Below, piece after piece: positions 53,628 to 64,000 of a DNA stretch of 64,000 nt. Origin of the DNA: Guadua angustifolia (lineage: Eukaryota; Streptophyta; Magnoliopsida; Poales; Poaceae); assembly GCA_036346375.1 (NCBI GenBank), contig CM070508.1, positions 40,630,862-40,694,861 of the forward strand, in the 5' to 3' direction. The stretch's first letter is position 1; each line of letters opens with the position of its first letter. A program made the translations under genes and the position numbers. The notes under the pieces are model-generated. The model did no database searches, was not told the origin of the DNA, and saw nothing but the letters and a program-made list of their open reading frames with translations.

Positions 53628-53913
53628 GCTCTTTCAGAGTCGTAGTGGTCAGCTTTTGCGTTGAGACTCACCTATGTTGAGTCGCGTCTTTAATTTCGAA
53701 CATTAGATGTGCGTGTTGTAATGAACTATTTGATGTGATGTTGTGACTATTGTTATGGTTGCATAGTCCCTAGACTATGTAAAAAACCATACCTATCCGT
53801 TATTTATGCTTGAATGTTTAAGGGTTTTAAGTTACACATGTTTCCCCCATAAGTTCTTCTACGTATCTATTTTCTTTTCCCCCTTATCTCTAAACCGTCA
53901 AAGCAATCAGCAG

Positions 53914-55137
53914 ATGGTGAACACTTGCAACAACGGAGCCGGAGGTAGTGGTTCACGTCCCGGAGGCAGTCAGAGCAGTACACCACCACCACACGCAGCA
54001 CCACCAGTTGACATGCAGAATCTGGGAGCCCTTCTTGCAGCACAAACTCAATTAATGCAAACCATGATGGCAACCGTACAACAAATCAACACCCAGGCAG
54101 TCGCCCACAACCAAGCTGTTAATAATGTGTCACGCCCCTACTCAAGATTGTCCGAATTCATGAGGACACGTCCGCCTACTTTTTCTGGCAATGCTAGCCC
54201 GTTAGAGGCAGATGATTGGTTGAGAACTATCGAGAGGAAGCTGCATATAACTTAGTGTGATGGAAATGAGAGGGTGCTTTACGCCTCTCATCAGCTAGAA
54301 GGAACAGCAGCTGAATGGTGGGAGAACTACAGCGCATCGCAGGAAAACCCACAGGAAATCACCTGGGAAGAATTCACCATAGCTTTTCATCAATACCATG
54401 TACCGGAGGGTATCATGGAGTTGAAAAAGGAGGAATTCAGAGCGCTGAAGCAAGGAGGCCAGACAGTGGCTGATTATCTGAATAAATTCACGCAATTGGC
54501 GCGCTACGCTCCGAAAAATGTAGCAACTGACAAGGCCAGGCAGTCCCGCTTCATGAAAGGACTCAACACTGGACTGCAGGTGGGGTTGATCACCCACACC
54601 TTCCCTGATTTTCAAGAGCTGGTAAATAAGGCGCTTATACTGGAGGACAAGCGCAAGGAGCTTGATGATAACCGTAAGCGTCGCATGGCACAGCAGGGAG
54701 GACGCCATGGTCAGCAGAAAACAAGAATGATACCCCAGTAGTTCACCAGATTTCAGCTGGGAAATAGTGTCAGGACACCGTCACCGATGTCAAGGCCAGC
54801 AGGACAAACTCCCCAGACCCCAGTCAGGGCTGTTAATCAGAATGGAGGCAACTAGCAGATGTCGGGGAGACGCTGCTACAACTGCAATGAGGCTGGGCAT
54901 TTCGCCAATGTGTGCCCAAAGAAGGGAGGTGTGACCGCAGTACGCTTCAATCTGGGAAACACGCCAGCTAAAAATCCTGCCCAAGGAGGAAGCCGAGGAC
55001 CTGCCCAAGCTGGAGCCACACCGCAAGCATTCACCCATGGCAGAATTAACCATATCTCCGCAGACGAAGTCCAGAATGCCACGGACGCCCGTTTCGGTAA
55101 GTTTCTTGTCAACTCGATTACGCCTGGTGTTATTTGA
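53914..55137 (+). pseudogene. Element E: gag with CCHC zinc knuckle
   Basis: Start at ATG 53914 (MVNTCNNGAGGSGSRPGGSQ), the first ATG before the conserved core. One frame runs to 55137 apart from TAG at 54253, 54739 and 54853. The capsid core includes FMRTRPPTFSGNASPLEADD, WLRTIERKL, then YASHQLEGTAAEWWENY, ITWEEFTIAFHQYHVPEG and RFMKGLNTGLQ. The nucleocapsid has CYNCNEAGHFANVCP (Cys-X2-Cys-X4-His-X4-Cys, about 54877-54921). It ends by running into the protease in a shifted frame. It forms the particle and packages RNA. Confidence 0.9.
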
Positions 55138-55270
55138 TTCTGGGGCTTCACATTCGTTCATTTCTCGAGATTTTGCTGTGACAAATGATCTGGATATGGT
55201 TAAACTTAAAAGTACACTTCTAGTCCAATCTCGGATCGTAACTTCGCCTAAGTTGGATGTTCGGGATTAA
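55110..55270 (+). pseudogene. Element E: aspartic protease
   Basis: LVLFDSGASHSFIS (55122-55170) with the catalytic Asp in DSG, then DFAVTNDLDMVKLKSTLLVQ. It is in a different frame from gag, so either a one-base indel or a programmed shift separates them; other chromoviruses usually keep gag and pol in one frame, so an indel is more likely. The frame stops at 55268 and the protease C-terminal part to 55440 is scrambled. Confidence 0.82.
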
Positions 55271-55454
55271 GTTATTAATAAAAGGGTAGAGTTCCTAGCT
55301 TAACCTTATTATATTAGATACCCAAACCCGGATGTTATCCCGAATGGATTGGTTGACTAAGCATAAGGTCAGATAGATCAGGCTAAGAGTTGTGTCTATT
55401 GAGAGCATCAAGGTAGAAAAGTAGAATTTCAAGCAATGGCGCCGAGAAGGGCAG

Positions 55455-56893
55455 ATGTTGGTAAACAATCTGGAGACCGTCAGTATAAGAGATGTACCAG
55501 TGGTCAGTGAATACCCTGATTTTTTTCCCGAGGAGTTACCGGGAATGCCACCAGACAGAGACATAGAGTTCATAATTGATTTAGTGTCGGGAACAGCACC
55601 AATAGCAAAGAGACCATATCGAATGTCCACCGAAGAGTTGGTAGAAATGAAGAAGCAGATCGAGAATTGTTGGAAAAAGGATTCATCAGACCGAGCTTGT
55701 CACCCTGGGGAGCACCGGCTCGCTTCATTAAGAAGAAGGATGGGAGCTTTGATGTGTGTAGATTATCGTGGCGCTTAACTAAGTGACGAGAAGAATAAAT
55801 ATCCGCTATTCCTGATAGACGATATTTTTGATCAATTAAGAGGAGCAGGAGTATTCTCCAAGATCGACCTTAGGTCAGGATACCACCAGTTGAAAATCAA
55901 GACCGAGGACATACCCAGGACTACTTTTTCTTCAAGATATGGACACTATGAGTTCACGGTTATGTCATTTGGATTGACAAATGCACCAGCATACTTTATG
56001 AACTTGATGAATAAAGTATTCATGGAATATTTAGATAAATTTGTGGTCGTGTTCATAGACGATATTCTGGTTTATTCAAGGACGGATGAAGAGCACGCCC
56101 AACATCTGAGATTAGTGCTGGAAAAGCTAAGAGAGCAACAGCTATATGCAAAATTCAGTAAGTGCGATTCTGGAAAAGTAAGGTAGATTTCCTAGGGCAT
56201 GTAATGACCGCGGAGGGAATTGCAGTGGACCCAAGCAAGGTGGAGGCAGTACTACATTGGGAACCGCCCAAGACGGTTACACAGATTCGAAGTTTTCTTG
56301 GGATGGCTGGTTATTACCGCCGATTTATAGAAGGATTCTCGACAATTGCTAGACCTCTCACGCAATTGTTGAAGAAAGAGAAGAAATTTGCCTGGACACC
56401 GGATTGTGAGAAGAGCTTTCAAGAATTGAAGAAACGACTGACATCAGCACCAGTGTTAATTCAACCAGATGTGCACCAGAGTTTTGATATTTACTGCAAT
56501 GCATCACGCCAAGGACTTGGATGCGTGTTAATGCAGAATGGAAAGGTGGTAGCTTACGCCTCCAGGCAATTAAGGCCACATGAAGGGAATTACCCTACGC
56601 ATGATCTAGAACTACCAGCCATAGTGCATGCCCTGAAGATATGGCGTCACTATCTTATTGGTAACAGATGCGAGGTGTATACAGACCATAAAAGCCTTAA
56701 ATACATTTTCACCCAATCTGACCTGAACATGAGGCAAAGGAGATGGTTAGAACTGATCAAGGATTACAACATGGGTATCCATTATCATCCCGGCAAGGCC
56801 AATGTAGTGGTTGATGCCTTGAGTCGGAAAGGTCATGGTCTAAATATGATAATGGGAGAAAGCCAGGAAGAATTGTGCAAGGATCTTCAGTGA
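55455..56893 (+). pseudogene. Element E: reverse transcriptase and RNase H
   Basis: RT begins with VVSEYPDFFPEELPGMPPDR, SGTAPIAKRPYRMSTEELVE; it is shifted near 55660-55780 and continues RSGYHQLKIKTEDIPRTTF, FGLTNAPAYFMNLMNKVF, VVVFIDDILVYSRTDEEH (catalytic pair in FIDD, 56052-56063). After a shift at about 56165: KVDFLGHVMTAEGIAVDPSK, then RSFLGMAGYYRRFIEGFS and the RNase H domain with FDIYCNASRQGLGCVLMQ (the usual first Asp is Asn here), TDHKSLKYIFTQSDLNMRQR and DYNMGIHYHPGKANVVVDAL. It stops at TGA 56891. Confidence 0.9.
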
Positions 56894-58101
56894 TTGAAAT
56901 TAGAAGTTGTTCCGGAAGGATTTATAGCTGCTTTAGAAGTAAAGCCTACCTTGGAGGACCAGATTAGGGAAGGTCAGAAGAATGATGAGAAGATCGAGCG
57001 AATCAAGTCCAAGATGGACGAAGGACAGGCGAAAGAATTCAAGCTAGACGATCAAGGTACTCTATGGATGAGGGGACGCATTTGTATACCCAACAAAAAG
57101 GAGATAAAGCAGTTAATACTGGAGGAAGTCCACGATTCCAAATATTCGATTCACCCAGGGAGTGCAAAAATGTGCCAAGATTTAAGAGAGAGGTTCTGGT
57201 GGCCGAATATGAAGAGAGAAGTAGCTGAGCATGTAGCATTATGTGATGTGTGTCAGCGAGTCAAGGCTATGCATCAGCGGCCAACAAGACTGCTGCAACC
57301 ATTGAAAATACCAGAGTGGAAATGGGAAGAAATCGAAATGGACTTCATTACCGGTTTGCCAAGGACGCAAGGAGGTTATGACTCCATATGGGTCATAGTG
57401 GATCGATTGACAAAGGTCGTACATTTCATACCAGTAAAGACGACCTATTCGGGAGATAAGTTGGCAGAGCTATACATGGCATGAATCATTTGCTTGCATG
57501 GAGTGCCAAAGAAGATAATATCAGACAGAGGCACCCAATTTACCTCAAGATTTTGGGATAAATTGCATACAGCGATGGGCACCCGTTTGAATTTCAGTAC
57601 AGCATATCATCTGCAAACCGATGGGCAGACTAAAAGAGTCAATCAAATATTAGAAGATATGTTGAGGGCCTATGCATTGGTATTTACAACGTCTTGGGAT
57701 AAATGTTTACCATATGCTGAATTCGCCATAACAATAGCTATCAAAGCTAATCTTCGATGTCACCTCGGTTACCAGACGGCCAACCTTGTAGGACACCGTT
57801 GAATTGGAATGAGACTGGTGAGCGTCATGTTTTCAGGCCAGACATACTCCAAGAGGCCGAAGAGCAAATAGCACTGATCAGAGAAAGGTTGAAAATCGCG
57901 CAGTCAAGGCAGAAGAGTTATGCGGACAACCGCCGCAGGGATTTGAGCTTTGAACCTGAAGATTATGTGTATCTCAGAGTTACGCCTCTTAAGGGAGTCC
58001 AGAGATTTCACAAAAAGGGTAAACTTGCGCCAACATATGTGGGAGCATTTAAGATCATAAGTCGCAGGGGTGAAGTCGCATATCAACTGGAGTTACCGTA
58101 A
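56894..58101 (+). pseudogene. Element E: integrase
   Basis: The zinc domain has His in VHDSKYSIHPGS and Cys in HVALCDVCQRVKAMHQRP (57130-57285). The core has MDFITGLPRTQGGYDSIWVI (first Asp), VDRLTKVVHFIPVKTTYSGD, a stop at 57482 (TGA), then KKIISDRGTQFTSRFWDKLH (second Asp, about 57525) and LQTDGQTKRVNQILEDML, where the catalytic Glu position reads Lys. A shift near 57750 leads to the C-terminal part: YADNRRRDLSFEPEDYVYLR, LAPTYVGAFKIISRRGEVAY. Both the premature stop and the Glu change would inactivate it. Confidence 0.9.
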
Positions 58102-58377
58102 TCATTAGCAGGAGTACACAATGTCTTTCATGTATCGCAACTCAAGAAGTATCTCCGAGTGCCTGAAGAACAAACATCACTGGAAGAAGTTGAGCTACAG
58201 GAAGACTTGACCTACAAAGAGCAACCGATAAAAATTCTGGATACAGTGGATCGGAAAACAAGAAGCAAGACAACCCGCTTTTGCAGAGTTCAGTGGAGCA
58301 ACCACACAGAAAGTGAAGCCACTTGGGAACGAGAGGAAGACCTGAAAAAGGAATTCCCAAACCTATTCTCTAGTTAA
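58102..58377 (+). pseudogene. Element E: integrase tail with chromodomain
   Basis: After a TAA at 58099, the frame continues VHNVFHVSQLKKYLRVPEEQ and then a chromodomain: DTVDRKTRSKTTRFCRVQWS, then NHTESEATWEREEDLKKEFP, ending NLFSS and TAA at 58375. The chromodomain identifies the chromovirus (Tekay/Del) clade and is thought to direct integration to heterochromatin by reading histone marks. Confidence 0.9.
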
Positions 58378-58406
58378 GCATCGAATCTCGGGGACGAGAT
58401 TCTGTT

Positions 58407-58418
58407 ATGGGGGATAGG
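58407..58418 (+). promoter_or_regulatory. Polypurine tract of E
   Basis: ATGGGGGATAGG, two bases before the 3' LTR, preceded by GAATCTCGGGGACGAGATTC as in A. Confidence 0.85.
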
Positions 58419-59956
58419 TTTGTAACGTCCCGAAAATTGTCCTAATTTTAATTTTTGGAGTTATTTAAATTTTTGTGAATTAATTAAAATTAATTGCATT
58501 TAATTGGATTTATCTGAATTTTTGGGATTTATTTGGATTTAATTGAAATTTATTTGGACTATCTTCTCTTGAATAATTAAATATCAGAAAATGTAATTAT
58601 CAAAAATAAATGAAAATATTTTATTTAGGCCCAAAATGCTCTGAAATATTTTCTGGAATTTTTCTAGAATTTTTCGAGTATTTTTAGTGCCCTAAATAAT
58701 TATTTTGAATTTTTGGATTTAATTTAACTGATAAAACCCGGATTAAGGCTAGCTACAGTGCTGGGCCGGCCCAACACTGTGCTCACGTGGAAGAAACCCT
58801 AGCGCCACTGTCTTCGCGCCGTGCGATCCCATCGGACGGCTGAGAAGCAGCCGCGTCGCTTGCGCTCGGGGTTCGTCGAATCCGCCTGGCTCAACCGTCA
58901 TGATGCTGACGCGTGGCACGGATTCACCATTATTCGATCGACGCTGTCGGATCGAGATCGGGCGGTGGCACGTGGCCGGACATATCGGGACGGAGCGTGT
59001 CAGCCGCCGCCGTCGCCGTTGGCTGTCGCGGATCTTATCAGAGATATTACGCGCATTCCAAAGCCTGTCCGAGCGAGTGAAATAGACCTCCGGCGCAGAC
59101 TTCGCCCCGCCGCTTTGCCACCGCCTGCACTTCGCCACCGAGACCCCGCTCGAGCTCGCCGGAGTAGCTCCTTTCCCTCACCTCGGTTTTCTTCTCATTA
59201 CGCCATCGTCCGCCACTCCCCGTCGCAGCCAAGACCCTCGCCGAGTTCACCAAGCCACGCCGCGTCTAGTGAGCCATTTCTTCCGGCCGGAGATGCCCAG
59301 AATCGCCGAAGGCTACGTCGTCTTCCTCAGCTCCTGTGTCAAGCATCGCCGCCTCTTCTTCACAGGTTCGCAACCTACCTCAGCCGTCGGATCTTCATCC
59401 AACGACCGAGGTATCGCCACGTTTCTTCCCGTAGAAGTTAACATTTAATTAGTTTGGTTTGATCTGGTCCGTTAGATGGTGATCGTGTGGCTCTGGTCGG
59501 GCCACGTAGGCTAGTGAATAGTAAACTTCCCGGGTGACGGTAGCCGCAGGATTTTCATCGGACGGCCAGGGTGACGACGCGTTCTTTCCTCTGTAGCGTT
59601 AGGCCGGGATTTCATAGGGTAAAAATGACCATTTGATTCTCATCCGATCGCTTCGGTGCATCCACGTCACTGCTGCGTAGAAGTTTTGATAATGGCCATT
59701 CGATACTTGCTTTGCGGTCGAGATTAAGCCGCGTAGGCTCGGTGAATAGGAAACCGCTCGGTATGCCTTGGCCGTTGGATCTTCATCCGACCGCGCCGGT
59801 GCGTCCACATCGTCGCTAGGTCAAGCCGTTCGCCGTGCCGCATCAGAGCCGTAGGATTCGAATCAAGCGGCGTGGATGTTGCCGCGTGTCAGCTTCTGGT
59901 TGGTCCAAGCACTGTTTATGGGGCCCACTTGTCAGTGTGCTGGCCGCCGTGGGTGC

Positions 59957-59975
59957 TGACGTCAGCATGACGTCA
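59957..59975 (+). promoter_or_regulatory. as-1-like double TGACGTCA site, 3' LTR of E
   Basis: Same 19-bp site as in the 5' LTR, unchanged, while the neighbouring CCCACGTGTC has become CCCACATGTC. Confidence 0.6.
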
Positions 59976-60515
59976 CCTGGGGCCCACATGTCAGTGTCCG
60001 AGCCGACGTGGATGTCTCTAGTGCTGACACGTGTCACGCCGAGGGGATTAACCGGATTTTCAGTGGAAAAATAAATCATTTAATTCGGATATTTCTTTAT
60101 TTGAATTTCAGAAACTTGTAATGGCTATAACTTTTGCATTTTAACTCGGAATTGGGTGATTCCAGTTCCTAAAAATTTGTAAAAATGTGAACAATTTATT
60201 GGTGATTTTTATTTTATTTTTGGTGATGATCTTGTTGTCTGTTTTAGTATATTTATTGTGTGCATGTTTGTACCGAATAGATTCCAAGTTGCCGGAAGCC
60301 GTCGGAGAAGATTTCGAGGACCCGTCGCAAGAGCCAGACCAGAATCAACTGCTGTTTGAAGGCAAGTCATGCTTTGACCATATTGCCCCTAGATTTTAAA
60401 ATTTATTTCGATTCAATTTATGCATGCTATATTCATTAAAAATGATATTGCTTATGATGGGAAAGGTAGCTAAAATACCATCTTGTTTATGTCACCTTGT
60501 TAATATTATTGTATG

Positions 60516-61315
60516 CCCTGACCACCTTGTCACCCTAAGATATTGAATTCTGTTGGTTGCTATTATAAAGCTAACACGGGAGGCTAGTCCGTGATTAGTC
60601 GCTTAGCCTGCTTGGATACGTTGAATGACTTTGAAATCGCAAATCAATACTGACTAAACAATTATGGAACGCATTTTGGAATAATGCGATGATCTCATGA
60701 AATGGAATTGAGAGTAGCGACCTGTGTGGTTCTACTCGTGCAATGACGTGGGCATTGGCATGTGTTGCATAATTGCAAACCGCGGTGGGAAATGATTTGG
60801 ACCGAGGCAAGTGGCAAGAAGGCTTCGTGCCAGGTGGGCCTGTGTGGCAATGGGATGTATTGTGATGGTTAAGGCTGCGTGCCGTGAAAAATAAAATGGA
60901 TGTCTTGCCCAGATGCTTAAGGACTTCACCTTATGAGCCTTTGAACCGAAGCTCGTACAACCACTTGTCTGGAATGGGACGGACCAAGTTCAGTAGGGTC
61001 CTAATGTCTTTCCATTGACACCTCGGGGTGACAGTTACACAAGAGTGTAACCGTGTGGGGGAGCGTACCTGTGCTACGACTTGGTACCCATCTAACAGTA
61101 TTCACCGTTTCTAAACTTTGGCTCAGGTGAGGGAAGTGTTAGAAAGGCAATGCTGGAGAGGTTCACTCGCTAAGTGTTAGTATCCGAAAGACTTTGTTGC
61201 AATCAATCACCTGTGTGGTGAGCGACTGTATCCTGTGGGTAAAGTGTACAGCCTCTGCAGAGTGTGTGTGTTAAATCTATTCGAATAGCCGTGTCCATGT
61301 ATTGACAATGCTCGG
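60516..61315 (+). other. LTR block lost from the 5' LTR of E
   Basis: Eight hundred bases without an open frame over about 70 codons. Its presence in A shows that the 5' LTR suffered a deletion, not that the 3' LTR gained an insert. Confidence 0.85.
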
Positions 61316-61968
61316 GATTACAAATACGGGTTAGATTTTCAAAATAAAAATGTGGAATGGGTGGCTGTGTGCCAAAGAATGATGAATGAAACTAGGGCTG
61401 TGTGCCCAACTCTGGAAAAGAATTGAGAAACTAATTATTAATAATATCGGTTTTGCCGCTTTTAATCTAATAAGATTACTTGTTAAAAGAAATTTCGCTT
61501 TATGCAAAATAACCAAATTAAGCCTTTCCTTTGGACTAAGCCATGCATGTAGTAATAGAACTGCATTGTGCATGACTTGTTGAGTATGTTGTATACTCAC
61601 CCTTGCTTCAACAACAACCTCAGAAGAAGAAGCTATGCCAGTTTGGGAAGAGGAGTTCAACGAAAGCCAGGAGGATTAGGGATTAAGCCTCGTCAGTTGC
61701 CTGTGGCTACGAGGGGTTTCATCACCGTACGTTTGCTTCCGCTATTGAACTTGTGCTACTTTGATATTTATCACCCTGTGTGGCGAATTATTGTAAGGTG
61801 ACCATAAGGTCGTGTAACTCGTTTATATTCATGTCTGAAGTACTTTATTATTAATTCCGCTGTGTATGATTGTGGTACTTCAACCTGTTTATCTTGTGTG
61901 TACTAGTGTGATCCTGGACTAGTACAGAATACACAGAGGGTCCGGATTTGTAGATTCTGGGCCCGACA

Positions 61969-63450
61969 GTCGGTGAGGCGCCTGCTGGGGTCGTGGCCGA
62001 TTCTGCTAAGGACGGCCCCCCTCCCGGGGCGAGTCTCGCACTTCCATAACCTCACGGCGACCGTCCGCCGAAACGGTTACTTGAGGCCGACCACCATCGC
62101 GCTTGCGGTCTCTCTTCCGCTTCTTGGCAGCCGTGCCCTGGTCGGTATTCTTAGCGCTGGACGGACCAGCCTCACCTGCATTGATGCCAAGCTTACCTTG
62201 GTCGTAGAGAGCTTGCCGACGGTGAGCCTCGCCATGATCTCCTGGTCTTCGGTGAGGCGCCGGTCGCGCACGCCAAACTTGAAGGCCTTGATCACGGCCT
62301 CGTCAGACACACTAGGGATCAGATTCCTAGTGCGGATGAACCGCCGCACGAAGTCGCGGAGGGGTTCACTCTTTCCCTGGATCACTCGGTCCAGGTCCTT
62401 CTCCCTGCCAGGCCGCTCGTAGCAGCTCTGGAAATTCGAGCGGAGGGCACTCTGGATTTGGCGCGACGAGCGGAAAGTACCTGGTTTCTGGTTGAAGAGC
62501 CAGGTGCGAGCAGCGCCGTCCAAGACGGTGGGGAGGTAGTTGGCCATCACGTACTCGTCGCCTCCCATGGCCAGGATGGCAGTTGTGTAGATCGAGAGGA
62601 ATTCATCAGGGTTCTTCGTCCCATCGAATCGCTCGATCAACGCGGGCTTAAAGCGAGCCAGCCACCGCACCCGCCGAGGTCGCCGAGTACGCCGCGAGTC
62701 AGATGTCGACAGGGCGCTGAGAAGGTTCTCACTATCGCTGAGCTGGACTCCCGATCGCTGGCGCCGCCGCCCGCGATTTTGATTTGTCGCGGCGGTGGGC
62801 CCGAGCATCACTCGGAAGGTACTGTCGACGCTCATGGACCCGCCGACGCCTTGGGGGAACGTCGGGAGAAAGACCGCTGCTGGAGCGGAGTCGCCAGACA
62901 TCGTTGTCGCCACTTCGCTCGAGTCGCGCCGGGAACGACGGCGAGGCGGCGTACGAGACAGGCCTCGAGACCGCCAAAGGTACGTGAGATCGGCGGGGTG
63001 TTGACGTCATGCGAGGAGCCGCTGCCGCTCCTCAACGCATCAGACCTAGAAGGAAGGTTCTGGCGCCGTGGACGCACAGCCAGATGGTGGCCTTGTCGAG
63101 CTTATCCACGAGAGCTCGACCGAAAAACCCCGACGTCGGACGCGCGGGATCAGTCATGACTCGTGCGATTGCCCAGAGGCACTCGTTCGAGTGAGGGAGC
63201 CTGGAACGTCCCAAGGACGTTCCAATCTTCTCAAGCTCTCCTCGCCGGAGGGCGGTTATGGCCTGATTGATGGTAACCTGGGCCATCCGGCGAGCATCTT
63301 CAAGGGTCTTCGGGCTGCGCTCCCCTTCCTCTACATTCTCGTCATGGCTAGCGGCCATGAGAACGAAACAGTTTCGCAGCGGCGGAGAAGGGGAGAACAG
63401 GGACGTGGTACTTCCATGCTCGAGGGCCGCATTCGAGCCCGAGCTCGCAG
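61969..63450 (-). pseudogene. Element C: gag, N-terminal and core part
   Basis: Start probably at MASSAAAHSASSGSNAALEH (near 63476), about 40 bp after the primer site. The N-terminal frame (63032 upward) contains EDARRMAQVTINQAITALRR. After a frame change the core frame (62077-62913) reads VRWLARFKPALIERFDGTKN, PDEFLSIYTTAILAMGGDEY, VMANYLPTVLDGAARTWLFN, ALRSNFQSCYERPGREKDLD, FVRRFIRTRNLIPSVSDEAV and IKAFKFGVRDRRLTEDQEIM. The gag frame fades toward 61969, where E is inserted; the knuckle part follows at 49940 downward. Confidence 0.9.
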
Positions 63451-63518
63451 AATGCGCTGCTGCAGAAGACGCCATACCTTGAAAACCTGAGGTTTCTTCT
63501 AGTTGAATGAAGATTTCG

Positions 63519-63537
63519 GGCCCCACGGTGGGCGCCA
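63519..63537 (-). promoter_or_regulatory. Primer-binding site of C
   Basis: Minus strand TGGCGCCCACCGTGGGGCC, two bases inside the 5' LTR. Same site as G. Confidence 0.85.
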
Positions 63538-63539
63538 GC

Positions 63540-64000
63540 TGTTGACGATCGGAATCGCCTGACCGCAAGAGTGAAGAGGGGGCTTGGTGTGAGTGTAGGA
63601 CCCAAGAAGCACTTCGCTCAACGATGGTGCAGACGAAGTTCAGGCGTGGTGCCAACAAGCAAGAGACAGCGAACTATACTGGTTCGAGCCTCCGTGAGGG
63701 TAATGACTCTACGTCCAGTCTTCTCCTGAGGTGGAGGGACTTACTAATGGCGATCACAGAGAGTGCTTACAGCTCGAGCTCGGGCGCTCTGTATGTGTGT
63801 GTCTATGGCTAATGAGTTCGTCCTGTGTACATATGCCTTGCATGGTTTATATACTCCCGAATGCTGCCTGCAATGGCCGGGAGAGATCTCCGGGGGAGTG
63901 GCTTTGTGTGCATTGAAGGTGGGCCGTAACTGCCCCGGAAATGCCGCCCACTTCCGCCTTGACGCCATTACTCAAAGTCTTGGTAACCGTCGGGTAAATG
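63540..64000 (-). repeat. 5' LTR of C, cut by the window edge
   Basis: TGTTGACGATCGGAATCGCC onwards, matching 29407-29508 plus 41643-41980. TATA box GAGTATATAAACC on the minus strand at 63844-63856. The LTR end and right target duplication are outside the window. Confidence 0.9.

Larger units (their letters stand above)
49941..61968 (+). mobile_element. Element E: Tekay/Del-type chromovirus, 12.0 kb
   Basis: Both LTRs start TGTAACGTCCCGAAAATTG and end CCGACA (49941-52661 and 58421-61968). It has a Met-tRNA primer site, orf0, gag with a CCHC knuckle, protease, RT, RNase H, integrase, a chromodomain and a polypurine tract, all on the plus strand. It splits gag of C. Flanking pentamers (GGCTC left, GTCGG right) do not match, so no clear target duplication is seen. 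Several stops and shifts make this copy inactive. Confidence 0.93.
58421..61968 (+). repeat. 3' LTR of E, 3548 bp
   Basis: Full-length form of the LTR. It contains the 800 bp (60516-61315) missing from the 5' copy. Part of that block (61240-61330) matches the A LTR at 13490-13600 on the opposite strand, so it belongs to the ancestral LTR. It ends CAGAGGGTCCGGATTTGTAG then CCCGACA. Confidence 0.92.
29407..64000 (-). mobile_element. Element C: Tat-lineage Ty3/gypsy element carrying D and E
   Basis: The minus-strand element runs from its 3' LTR (29407-29508 plus 41643-42136) past the right window edge, where its 5' LTR starts at 63540. D (29509-41642) sits in the 3' LTR and E (49941-61968) sits in gag. 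Without these guests about 10.4 kb of C is visible: primer site, gag, protease, RT, RNase H, aRNase H, integrase and an antisense gene. The left flank ends GCAAAA before TG, so CAAAA is the expected target duplication, but the right flank is outside the window. Confidence 0.88.

Overview
The window is a transposon graveyard from a plant nuclear genome, almost certainly a grass (Poaceae). No host gene can be supported with confidence. The clues are large Ty3/gypsy elements of two plant lineages. One is the chromovirus Tekay/Del type, with a chromodomain, very long LTRs and an initiator-Met tRNA primer site. The other is the Tat type, with a CHHC knuckle in gag, a second RNase H and an antisense gene. 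A CACTA TnpD remnant and a copia-like solo LTR of a kind common in grasses are also present. The species cannot be named from the sequence.

Letters used below: K, LTR piece 1-560. H, decayed + strand chromovirus pol 561-4135, split by a solo LTR. G, Tat gag plus LTR on the minus strand, 4231-6148. J, LTR piece 6149-7212. A, minus-strand chromovirus-like element, 7213-14037 plus 22486-24216. F, Tat element 14038-22480, nested in the 5' LTR of A. B, LTR piece 24217-24835. CACTA remnant, 24836 to about 27512. Unassigned DNA, 27513-29406. C, Tat element on the minus strand from 29407 past the right edge. D, Tat element 29509-41642 (+), nested in the 3' LTR of C. E, chromovirus 49941-61968 (+), nested in gag of C.

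There are two stacks. Left: CACTA transposase interrupted by B/J, which is interrupted by A, which is interrupted by F. Right: C interrupted by D and by E. Target-site duplications prove three of the insertions: TTATT for the solo LTR in H, ATGTG for F in A, GAACT for D in C. Reading C across its two guests gives 5' LTR, gag, protease, RT/RNase H, aRNase H, integrase, antisense gene and 3' LTR in the expected order.

The most informative points are: a spliced gene antisense to C, with in-phase introns of about 74 bp and a polyadenylation signal; matching antisense genes in D and F; an extra open frame (orf0) ahead of gag in E; six in-frame stops in E orf0 and gag that are all TAG; a 4 x 105 bp GC-rich repeat with G-boxes in the LTR of D; a paired TGACGTCA (as-1-like) site in both LTRs of E; and element A, whose LTRs are nearly identical while its interior is long dead, so it probably moved as a non-autonomous element. 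Small indels cluster in GC-rich segments of all young LTR pairs, so some frameshifts may be assembly error.
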